From Ricordea florida (taxonomy: Eukaryota > Cnidaria > Anthozoa > Corallimorpharia > Ricordeidae), in the NCBI GenBank assembly GCA_949710005.1, contig OX453281.1, positions 15,369,649-15,433,648 on the forward strand: a stretch of DNA of 64,000 bases. Direction: 5' to 3'. The position numbers and the translations under genes are program-made. How positions within the stretch are numbered: position 1 is the stretch's first letter; every line of letters starts with the position of its first letter. Below are positions 46,243-54,108 of this stretch, one piece after another. Under the pieces are notes generated by a model. It had not been told where the DNA came from. It did not search any database and was given only the letters and a program-made list of their open reading frames with translations.

Positions 46243-47463
46243 TTAATAGACTATTTCTTTTAAATTTGATTTCATGATCGCCATGACAGCATCAGCAACT
46301 ACAAACATGTAACAGGTAATAACGCCCCCAGTTTTATCCTTTTGGCGAGTAATTTCAAGTTTGATCCCATCACGAGTGCTACTAAGCTCGAAACCGTTTC
46401 CATGGATATCATTGTCGGGGTGAGTTCTCTGGCAAATCAATCCACAGGGCAAACTTGTTTGTGTAGAAATCAGCCTCTGTGATGGAATCATTAACCCCAA
46501 ATCGTTTAATTATGGATTGCCATAAATCAGTTGGCACCATCCCCTTTGAATATAGACGGTTTGGCACCCCATCACTATTAATTTTGATTGATGTGATTTT
46601 TGGGTTTGTGAAATCCTCGGAATCTCTTTCTCCGGCTTTATAACCATTTGCGAAAAGACATAGAATTCCAGTCATGGACTTACTTGGTATGTTTATATGT
46701 TCATTAATCACACCATCATTAGGGTCGGAGATTGTAAAAGTTTTGTGAAGAATGATTTTTTCATACGTGAACCCTATTCCAGTTTGATATGAAGCCGCAG
46801 CATTTTTCGCTAATTCATTACTTGACACGCAAGAATGCTCCAACTCAATGTTTGTTAGTGTATAATCTGGGGGTGTTTCAGTGTTTGAATAAACAACAAC
46901 ATCAGAAACTGGAGCTAAAGTGATTTCAAATGTAAGAGGATGTGGTAACGCTCTTGGATAGAAAACTCCATGGTCTCTAAGGATGGGATGGTGCTGTGAA
47001 ATCCCGCTAGAACCTTCTGTCTTGCCTTTGAAGTATCTTTATCTCCAGCATTGGTTCGAAGTTTCCTCACATTTTCAGATGAGATGCCTTGTCTCAATCT
47101 ATTTCCACGATCACGTTTTGACAGGAATAAATCATGATACGTTTTGAATAAATCAAATCTATGAAGGTCTTGAATAGTCTCTCCTCCGAAAAGAACTCTA
47201 AACCTTGAAATGAGATTCCTTCCCACATTATTAACAAGAGTGTTATTCTCGTGACCTGTGACATTTATATCAAAAATAAGGTATACACTATCTGGTACAA
47301 TAACCAAGTTATCTGATAGTCTGGGGATGTTGATATACAATGTTTCACCAGGCTTGGCAGATGAAGGAGTGAATGTGATTCGATTCAATGATGCTTCCGC
47401 TTTCAAACCTTTCAATTTTCTGGGAACACGATTCGGATCAAGAGTTTCTGGTATGGCTGCCAT
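46243..47463 (-). pseudogene. MCP: Major capsid protein (double jelly roll), two frameshifts
   Basis: Starts at the ATG at 47463 (MAAIPETLDP), in TTTAAAATG context. The frame to about 46950 carries beta-rich sequence (GETLYINIPRLSDNLVIVPDSVYLIFDI, then RFRVLFGGETIQD). It slips near 46950 into the frame covering TSIKINSDGVPNRLYSKG and TDLWQSIIKRFG, and slips again near 46430 to end with a hydrophobic beta close at 46243. Total length of about 407 codons is typical of small double-jelly-roll capsids next to an A32 ATPase. It would form the pseudo-hexameric shell; broken here. Confidence 0.78.
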
Positions 47464-47490
47464 TTTAAATGCACACAATCTGATCTATAA
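47464..47490. promoter_or_regulatory. 27-bp divergent gap between capsid and integrase start codons
   Basis: Only 27 bp separate the two outward-facing ATGs. The integrase side reads CTATAAATG with the ATG as start codon; the capsid side reads TTTAAAATG. Any promoters must overlap the coding sequences or lie within this gap. Confidence 0.5.
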
Positions 47491-47796
47491 ATGAGTAAGG
47501 ATAATATTTTAAGTCGGTTATATTACTCAACTTATGGATATTGGAAAGGATATGCGGCTATACCCAAATTGGCAAGTGCAGCTAAAGTGAGTGAGGATGT
47601 TGCAAGAAAGTGGTTGGAGAAGCAAGCATTGTGGCAAATATATCTTCCACCTCCTAGTTACTTACCCAGACCACATTGGGTCGTTGATAAGCCGAATCAG
47701 ATTCATCAAGCTGATCTATTATTTCTTCCTCGCGATACAGTGAGAAGAAAAACATATCGTTATGCGCTGGTTGTGGTTGATGTTGCTTCCAGATAA
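47491..47796 (+). pseudogene. INT: Retrovirus-type integrase, truncated after first catalytic Asp
   Basis: 101 codons from ATG 47491. An N-terminal helical domain is followed by the start of the rve core: HWVVDKPNQIHQADLLFLP (catalytic Asp at residue 75) and YALVVVDVASR. The frame ends at TAA 47794, where inserted foreign DNA begins. The second Asp and the Glu of the DDE triad, and any C-terminal domain, are missing. It would insert the element into the genome with a 6-bp duplication. Confidence 0.88.
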
Positions 47797-48478
47797 ATAA
47801 GTAAGTGTAAGTGTAAAGTAAATGTGTCGTAAAGTCGATTTTAAACAACAGCCAAAATCCAGTTTAAAGGCACTGTAAAGGTTAATTTACGCTACTTTAC
47901 AGAGCATTAATTGTTTTTTCTTCTTACAAAGTTCACCAGTATCACGCTCCCAAACCCGACTTTAGCCTGCCATTGTTGCGCAGGAAGCTAAAATCTTGAT
48001 CAAGAGTTAGCTCAAAATATTTTATGAAGATCGGGGAGAAATTTCGTGGGCTTATTCGTCTTAAAATGCAGCGAGCTCACCCCAAATCCATTAATAAATT
48101 TGTTACAAAGTGGTGTCAGCTCTGTTTTATTACTCCATTTATTCACAATACATCCGTTATTGAAAATTACCGAATACTCATAACAAAAATGTTATCAGTT
48201 GGTCGCGTTCTCAGGAATATGAAAATATAAAATAATCATCAATCAACATAGCTTGATTTTACTCCCACAAGTACGGTTACAAAGGTGCAACCAATTATAA
48301 GAAAAGAAATAAATTTATATTCATCTAAATAATCACTGCAAATCATCTCATGTACTTTTTGTTGTCTATGGCCTGGCTTCTAAATCTTAACTGGAACAAA
48401 CACAAAGGATAAAAGTTTATGCACAACAGTGTTTATCATTTTAGTCAATATTCAGGAGACCTCTACAAGTGTTCTTTT

Positions 48479-48650
48479 TCACAACTTTTTCACAAGGAAG
48501 CCACAATGTCTTGATTCACCATTCTCATCTTCTGACCAGTCAGACTCATCTGAACTAGTATAATCCATGCTGCCAACTGCCTTCTCGATTTCCTTCTTCT
48601 TTTCCACAGACCATGGCATGGCTTTCAAAGATGAAAGTCTCCTGGATTTT
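48479..48650 (-). CDS. Candidate terminal exon, Ser/Asp/Glu-rich
   Basis: After an acceptor (TTTTCTGTCCAG) the frame encodes KSRRLSSLKAMPWSVEKKK, then an acidic MDYTSSDESDWSEDENGE and stops at TGA 48479-48481. I recall similar basic-then-acidic C-termini in multi-copy coral genes with a coiled-coil first exon. The phase does not join directly to the exon at 48895-48990, so another exon may be missing. Confidence 0.48.
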
Positions 48651-48894
48651 CTGGACAGAAAATGAAAATATCATTAGCTTTTAGATAAAAAATATGGCAG
48701 GATTACAATACAAGTTCAGAATTGAAAGATTTTTCCTGTCTTATCATTTCCCATAGATCTAATTCACAATTTTGCAGCAATTATTGTTAACTGTCTCTCA
48801 CCCAGAAACAAGATTACTGCATTTACAGCAAAAAATACTACCCCTCAGTTAAGCAGATTGTGGCAGTTAAAATGTAGGGGTTGCACCCTAACGT

Positions 48895-48990
48895 AGGAAA
48901 GCAATTCCAGTGAAGACAGCTCCACAGTAATCGCCCACCACTGCCTCAATCACTGTCTTGGTGACAGTTTGATTTTTCTCTGATGTGAAT
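48895..48990 (-). CDS. Candidate internal exon
   Basis: Acceptor TTTCCCGCAG at 48991-49000; encodes FTSEKNQTVTKTVIEAVVGDYCGAV. Its phase fits the exon at 49982-50055 exactly (AG + A gives Arg). The donor is uncertain (a GTTAGG near 48895 is possible). No recognised domain. Confidence 0.48.
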
Positions 48991-49981
48991 CTGCGGGAAA
49001 GGAAACATTTCAATAAAAGAAGATAATTATACACTCTAATACATCTCATCAACAAGTGTGAGGGATGTACTGGGATAATATCTGCCAGAGGTCCGTACAA
49101 CAAAGACTGAGGGCCAATATAATGTCTCCCCAGCAAGCGAGGTTAATAACATATTTATTACACAACTGAAAATTCACCCCAATAGATGCTGCTTACAAAC
49201 CTTCTAAAGTATGAGAGGGATTCTCATTTAATACAGCTTTCTTTTCAACTTTTGTAAGGTATTACTGCATAAAAATCATGCACAGGATCATTTGGGACAG
49301 TATCTTTTCAGTCTGATATTTAGAAATATAAAATAATGCACTGGCAATGGAGCAATTGGATTGGTTGATTCTAGTTACTGGCCCTTCAACTTCTTTAATA
49401 GTGTAATAATGTGTCTAAAGTGATAATGTTAATCTTCCTCATTTTACAATGTGTTTACTGAAACCAGGACCACCCAGAGAATGAAAACAAATCAGATGGC
49501 AGAACTGAAACAATAGATTTCAACTTAATGTTTGAGCTTCACAATTTATTGATAAGCAACACCATAGTCATGTAAGCATCACAATGAACAAGTTGAGATG
49601 TGATCATTTTGTTCTGGACATTCGATTGGCTGGATTTGAATTAAATAGGACATTTGATTAGCTGGATTTGAAAATGTTTGAATCAGTATTGTTTCATTCC
49701 TGCCATCTGATTGGTTTTCAATGCCTGGATGGCCCCGGTTTCAGTAAATGCCCTGTAAGCCCACTCAAAACTTGTCATAGAAATAACTTGTCAGTTTTAT
49801 GCAAGCACAAGCTCACCCTTCTTCCAAACAAATTTCTATTTAAATGCGTTGTACGTGTACAACCAAATTATTGTGTATTTTTATACACCTACTGGATATA
49901 TGAGTCCTGAAATTAACACCAACAGCCGTTTGATAGTTACAATGCCTGATCACATGTTACAAAGAGAAAGACTATGATTAC

Positions 49982-50055
49982 CTCTCATCCAAAATGAAGC
50001 CAGGCTTAAATGTTTCATTTTCTTTCAGGACTTTATACATCTTTCTAAAGTCTTG
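49982..50055 (-). CDS. Candidate internal exon, 74 bp
   Basis: Bounded by TTTATAG and GAGAG|GTAATC; encodes QDFRKMYKVLKENETFKPGF in an open phase that joins the next exon downstream (48990) without a frame break. Helical and charged; no family named. Confidence 0.5.
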
Positions 50056-50171
50056 CTATAAATAAAAATATTAAAATCAGTAATTATTTAATTGCTGATT
50101 ATTATATATATATATATATATGTGTATATAGTTGTTGCGGGAGAAAAAACACACAAACAAACTACAGGTTT

Positions 50172-50214
50172 ATCCCTACAAGCCTGTTTCGTGGTTGCCC
50201 ACTCATCAGGGGAT
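50172..50214 (-). ncRNA. Type I hammerhead ribozyme, foldback 1, minus strand
   Basis: Mirror copy of the plus-strand motif across the palindrome centre, with all stems and core bases identical. The two motifs overlap by two bases at 50213-50214. Confidence 0.82.
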
Positions 50215-50255
50215 CCCCTGATGAGTGGGCAACCACGAAACAGGCTTGTAGGGAT
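50213..50255 (+). ncRNA. Type I hammerhead ribozyme, foldback 1, plus strand
   Basis: In 43 nt: stem I AUCCC (50213-50217) pairs with GGGAU (50251-50255). Core CUGAUGA is at 50218-50224. Stem II GUGG/CCAC has a GCAA loop. GAA is at 50237-50239. Stem III ACA/UGU has a GGCU loop. Predicted cleavage is after A50250 (GUA triplet, allowed by the NUH rule). All conserved core bases are present. Small type I hammerheads are known in Penelope-like elements and metazoan retrozymes. Confidence 0.85.
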
Positions 50256-50355
50256 AAACCTGTAGTTTGTTTGTGTGTTTTTTCTCCCGCAACAACTACT
50301 TCGCTCTACGTTCACGTATTGAGCACTGTTTTACGATTAATCAACTTTTACACTT

Positions 50356-50387
<32 letters not shown>

Positions 50388-50422
50388 GAATTGGGTTACT
50401 AAATGAAAACACACATGATTCC

Positions 50423-50462
50423 CTGCAACTCTGAGTTTCGTGCTTACGCACTCATCAGGCAG
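50423..50462 (-). ncRNA. Type I hammerhead ribozyme, foldback 2, minus strand
   Basis: Mirror copy of the 50480-50519 motif with the same stems and core. Confidence 0.78.
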
Positions 50463-50479
50463 ATTTAATGAAGAAAAAT

Positions 50480-50519
50480 CTGCCTGATGAGTGCGTAAGC
50501 ACGAAACTCAGAGTTGCAG
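50480..50519 (+). ncRNA. Type I hammerhead ribozyme, foldback 2, plus strand
   Basis: Stem I CUGC/GCAG. Core CUGAUGA is at 50484-50490. Stem II GUGC/GCAC has a GUAA loop. GAA is at 50503-50505. Stem III ACU/AGU has a CAG loop, or alternatively ACUC/GAGU between two molecules. Predicted cleavage is after U50515 (GUU). Core complete; stem I short. Confidence 0.8.
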
Positions 50520-50621
50520 GGAATCATGTGTGTTTTCATTTAGTAACCCAATTCTATATACCGCTCTACACAAATGTGTATTGAGCACTATTCAGCAGTG
50601 TTTTCTACAACTTCTCACGAT

Positions 50622-50652
<31 letters not shown>

Positions 50653-50692
50653 GGAATGAAAGAGGAACAGCGAACTTCTCACATGAGGTTTA

Positions 50693-50736
50693 ATACTGTA
50701 GACGTTTCGCCCATTCGGGCTTCTTCAGTACAGTAT
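50693..50736 (-). ncRNA. Hammerhead-like motif, foldback 3, minus strand
   Basis: Inverted copy of the 50826-50869 motif, with the same extra A before stem II. Confidence 0.58.
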
Positions 50737-50825
50737 GTAAGATTAAAAAGATTACAAATACTTGGAATCCAAGTATTTGTAATCCATATAATAATTCCAA
50801 GTATTTGTAATCTTTTTAATCTTAC

Positions 50826-50869
50826 ATACTGTACTGAAGAAGCCCGAATGGGCGAAACGTCTACAGTAT
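50826..50869 (+). ncRNA. Hammerhead-like motif, foldback 3, plus strand
   Basis: Stem I AUACUGUA/UACAGUAU is a perfect 8-bp helix. Core CUGAAGA fits CUGANGA. One extra A precedes stem II GCCC/GGGC (GAAU loop); then GAA, ACGU and C. ACGU is self-complementary, so stem III could form only between two molecules, as in known dimeric hammerheads, with GUC as the cleavage triplet. The extra A makes activity uncertain. The mirror copy is at 50693-50736 on the minus strand. Confidence 0.6.
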
Positions 50870-51024
50870 TAAACCTCCTGTGAGAAGTTCGCTGTTCCTC
50901 TTTCATTCCTACTAAATCCACCGAGTGTAAGCGTCGCGTATCCTTTGGGATCCTTCTCACTAGCGTCATCGTTGGCAAACCTTCTTTTCTACACAACTAT
51001 ATATATATATATATATATATATAT

Positions 51025-52001
51025 TTACAGGAGAAAAAGGACGGAAACTAAGTTTAAATACGGTTACAGTGTGGGAGATTACATACCGAAATGAAAAATA
51101 CTATCGTGCTATTAATACATCGTGATTAATACAATACAGGGAAAAAAATGCAAAACGAGAAATACAATGCTGTACTATAAATTACGTCATACAGGGTGAT
51201 AATTAATAGACCAAACGAAAAAGATACAATGCTGTGCATAAATTACATTATAAAGCGGGATAATTGCAGAACTAGGTTAAATTCAACCTAAAAACTAAAA
51301 TAGTTAAAATAGATAAAACGGACTCTTGCAATGCGGTAAATATTACGGGAAAACTAGTTTACAAAGATATGCAGAAGAAACCTACGTTTACGCTGGACAG
51401 GGTTAATAACAAAATCCCAAATCGAGGCCTTTGGAGCATTAAAGGGTTGACAAACAACAAAATCCCTGGAGGGGCCCTTAAACAATAAGCTGTAATAAGA
51501 TCCCAGGCAGGGCCTTTGAGCATACCTAACACCCAAAGAGCTGGCAAAGGGCCCCTCCAGGGATTTTGTTGTTTGTCAACCCTTTAATGCTCCAAAGGCC
51601 TCGATTTGGGATTTTGTTATTAACCCTGTCCAGCGTAAACGTAGGTTTCTTCTGCATATCTTTGTAAACTAGTTTTCCCGTAATATTTACCGCATTGCAA
51701 GAGTCCGTTTTATCTATTTTAACTATTTTAGTTTTTAGGTTGAATTTAACCTAGTTCTGCAATTATCCCGCTTTATAATGTAATTTATGCACAGCATTGT
51801 ATCTTTTTCGTTTGGTCTATTAATTATCACCCTGTATGACGTAATTTATAGTACAGCATTGTATTTCTCGTTTTGCATTTTTTTCCCTGTATTGTATTAA
51901 TCACGATGTATTAATAGCACGATAGTATTTTTCATTTCGGTATGTAATCTCCCACACTGTAACCGTATTTAAACTTAGTTTCCGTCCTTTTTCTCCTGTA
52001 A
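51025..52001. repeat. Foldback repeat 4 (arms about 455 bp, spacer about 66 bp)
   Basis: 51025-51480 is repeated inverted at 51547-52001 with no difference that I could find by eye. It is preceded by a long (AT)n tract (51000-51024). The right end runs directly into a hammerhead-like sequence at 52001. No coding capacity recognised. Confidence 0.92.
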
Positions 52002-52026
52002 CTGACGAAGGTCTAAGACCGAAACG
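52001..52026 (+). ncRNA. Degenerate hammerhead-like motif after foldback 4
   Basis: CUGACGA, an extra A, stem GGUC/GACC (UAA loop), then GAAACG. This follows the layout of the foldback 3 motif, but no convincing stem I is seen around it. Probably a degenerate relative. Confidence 0.4.
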
Positions 52027-52434
52027 TTTTTTCTATTAAATTTTTAACTTTTTAACTTTTTTATCGTCAGAAGTTGTCCGTCCTTGCTTTATCTAACGTT
52101 TTTAAATTCATTTTTGTGGTGAGGCTTGGACTGTGAATCTTCATTGATCCTCCTGACGCAGTGGCATTCTTTGTTGGCTTGAGGCATTTTATAACCGTTT
52201 TTTATATATATATATTTATATATAAACAGGGAGATGTTTGTTTGCACTGCTGGGACAAGGACAAACTGTATGTTTCACTTTTCAAAATGCTCTACTTCGA
52301 GTTAAAAATTAACTGTTATTACTAAGACCACTCTTCCGTTAAAAAATATGTTTCAGAATAATTTATTTAGGGCTGTCATACAAGTAAAACCTTTGCCGTC
52401 CCGTCTGTGCCTTTTCCTTACGAAAAGAAAACAA

Positions 52435-52590
52435 GGAATGATTTCCGCACAGGTCCCTACTTCATTATGCATGCTGTAGTTGAATTAATGTCTTGGGAAG
52501 TGCGCTTGCAAACATTTCTTGTTTTCTGAGAACGAAACCGTACGGCTACAGCATGCATAATGAAGTAGGGACCTGTGTGGAAATCATTCC
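52435..52590. repeat. Inverted repeat, 45-bp arms
   Basis: 52435-52479 (ggaatgatttccgcacaggt...) is complementary to 52546-52590 with one mismatch; 66-bp spacer. Likely the ends of a small foldback or MITE. Confidence 0.85.
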
Positions 52591-53004
52591 GAAAACAATT
52601 CCGGAAATTTTAAATCGGCGCCATTTGGACGCTAGTTCTGTGGAAATGTTAGGGCTCCCATTCCCTCGCGCGCGGAAGTGCACACGCTTGCCTCGTCACT
52701 TCGCCGCTGTCATGTCAGATCGGTACTTCAGTGTAAACGAGTAAGAATAGTTGTTTTAACTTCGCCTATCCGACGGTAAATTACGGTTACATGTAAGATA
52801 ACAGAATTTCTGAAATACTTGATTATAAAAGACCAACCAGGGTAGCAAAAGATCTGATGAAACTGAAAGCAATAAACTAAAACCCGTAAACAACCACGTG
52901 TACGTGTATAGATGATATGTCGTAATAACACATCAAAAATTGTGACAGTTTTCCTTGATCGATAACTAATGTGGATTACAAAATGAAAACTATGAAACAC
53001 TTAC

Positions 53005-53208
53005 ACGGCATTGCGGGGAAACGGCAATCGTTCTCTTTCTTTTCCTGCCAGTGGTTCTTGTCGGCGTCCAGGTACTGTTGCTCTCGAATTTTGCTGACAG
53101 TTCTTCCAGTACACGTTTCTGTTCGATGTCCCGCGCTTCTATTGCCTCTCGCAAGCGTGTATTTTCGTCTATAATTCTTTGAAGAAGAACAACATAATGG
53201 TCCTCCAT
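53005..53208 (-). CDS. Candidate first exon with coiled coil
   Basis: ATG at 53208, then 68 codons. LLQRIIDENTRLREAIEARD and the following residues form a heptad-rich coiled coil, then comes a basic RTTGRKRKRT and VSPQCR directly before GTAAGT. The coiled-coil/basic/PQCR layout is familiar from multi-copy coral proteins. It most likely begins the gene whose other exons lie at 50.0-48.5 kb. Role unknown; perhaps transposon-derived. Confidence 0.52.
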
Positions 53209-53502
53209 ATTTCAAAGCCATGATCAAGCGAAATCTGCTGCGCCAACTTCACAGCTCCCCAGTTTATAGCTAGAAATGACATACGAAAGGACGCGATGAC
53301 ATGAAATAAACAACACCGACAAAGCTTTACCGACAGAGAGAGCCGCAACATTCCCGTCAATAAAGTCGCATTTTCCTATTGGCTTATTTTTGCATGAAAG
53401 AAACAAGACTGGCTCATGATACTGGGACCCAGTATCTTTCCCGGCCGATTACTCCGGCCGATAGTAAGTCTGACTATTTTTAAACAGAAACTAAGTAGCA
53501 TA

Positions 53503-53874
53503 ATGCATCGCTTGCGAGAACAAAGTAGACTCTTGTACGGGCATTGCAACGAATATCTGTCTAGGACCGCATTCTGGAAACATCGTCAGCTTTATTATGA
53601 TGTACACAATGAATGCTGGACGAGAAAAGACGACGCTGAAGAATTCAAACAGGAAATGGAGACAGCATTGCGTAGAGCTAGCCCTGCCGGTTTTACCGCC
53701 GAAAACACAAATCTATTCTCTTCTGATTCTTCTGGCGAGGACGATCTTGAAAGCGCTGTAACTTGTGATGGATATTTTTCGGAATGCAAATTGTTGCAAA
53801 CTTTTAACTCTCAAAATACTTTTAGACTGTTTTGGGGATGTGTCACTCATTGTGCACTTACAATAATATGCTAA
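53503..53874 (+). CDS. Divergent ORF with degenerate zinc-finger-like start
   Basis: From ATG 53503. HCNEYLSRTAFWKHRQLYYD resembles the C-x2-C...H N-terminal finger of transposase-associated proteins (tnp2/CACTA-like in cnidarians), but the first Cys is Tyr. An acidic FSSDSSGEDDLES follows. It lies head to head with the coiled-coil exon at 53208, 294 bp apart, so the two could share a promoter. It may be a first exon only. Confidence 0.35.
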   Translation: MHRLREQSRLLYGHCNEYLSRTAFWKHRQLYYDVHNECWTRKDDAEEFKQEMETALRRASPAGFTAENTNLFSSDSSGEDDLESAVTCDGYFSECKLLQTFNSQNTFRLFWGCVTHCALTIIC

Positions 53875-54108
53875 AATTCCTGCATCAATTTCTAATTTAT
53901 GCTTGATTTGGGCTGAAGAAACAACTTTAAGTACCCGGCCATGCGTTAATAACCTTAAAGTTGACTAAGAAACTATACACAAGGTTTACTCTAGGTTTAC
54001 ACTGGCTTTACGCCACTTTCGCGTAAAGCTATCTTTACATACCCTTACGTAGCACGTAAAGTTGACGTAAAGCTTGTAACGTAACTTTACGCAGATTTAC
54101 GTAACCTT

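Larger units (their letters stand above)
50129..50298. repeat. Foldback repeat 1 (170-bp palindrome)
   Basis: An almost perfect palindrome centred on ggggatcccc (50209-50218), preceded by an (AT)n tract at 50102-50130. Each arm contains a complete hammerhead ribozyme motif, one on each strand. Confidence 0.95.
50382..50560. repeat. Foldback repeat 2 (about 179 bp)
   Basis: Inverted arms around a short spacer (taatgaagaa region at about 50466-50475), preceded by an (AT)n tract. Each arm holds a hammerhead motif distinct in sequence from foldback 1. Confidence 0.94.
50649..50916. repeat. Foldback repeat 3 (about 268 bp)
   Basis: Inverted arms from taggaatgaaagaggaacag to its complement, with an inner repeated segment (attccaagtatttgtaat), after an (AT)n tract. 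Each arm holds one hammerhead-like motif. Confidence 0.93.
47807..54108. mobile_element. Foreign 6.3-kb segment replacing the Polinton centre
   Basis: The left edge (47807-47906) and right edge (about 53975-54108) are dense in CTTTAC/GTAAAG, about four and six exact copies in mixed orientation, as in subterminal repeats of some cut-and-paste transposons. Between them are exons of a minus-strand gene, a divergent plus-strand ORF and a foldback cluster. Integrase and PolB, which converge on this point, both lack their 3' parts, so the insertion came with a deletion or the segment is composite. I found no clear TIR or target duplication. Confidence 0.6.

Noticed and set aside
50491..50996. ORFs of 105 and 130 aa in the foldback cluster
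   Set aside because: Near-identical peptides on both strands are produced by the palindrome; the sequence codes for structured RNA motifs instead.
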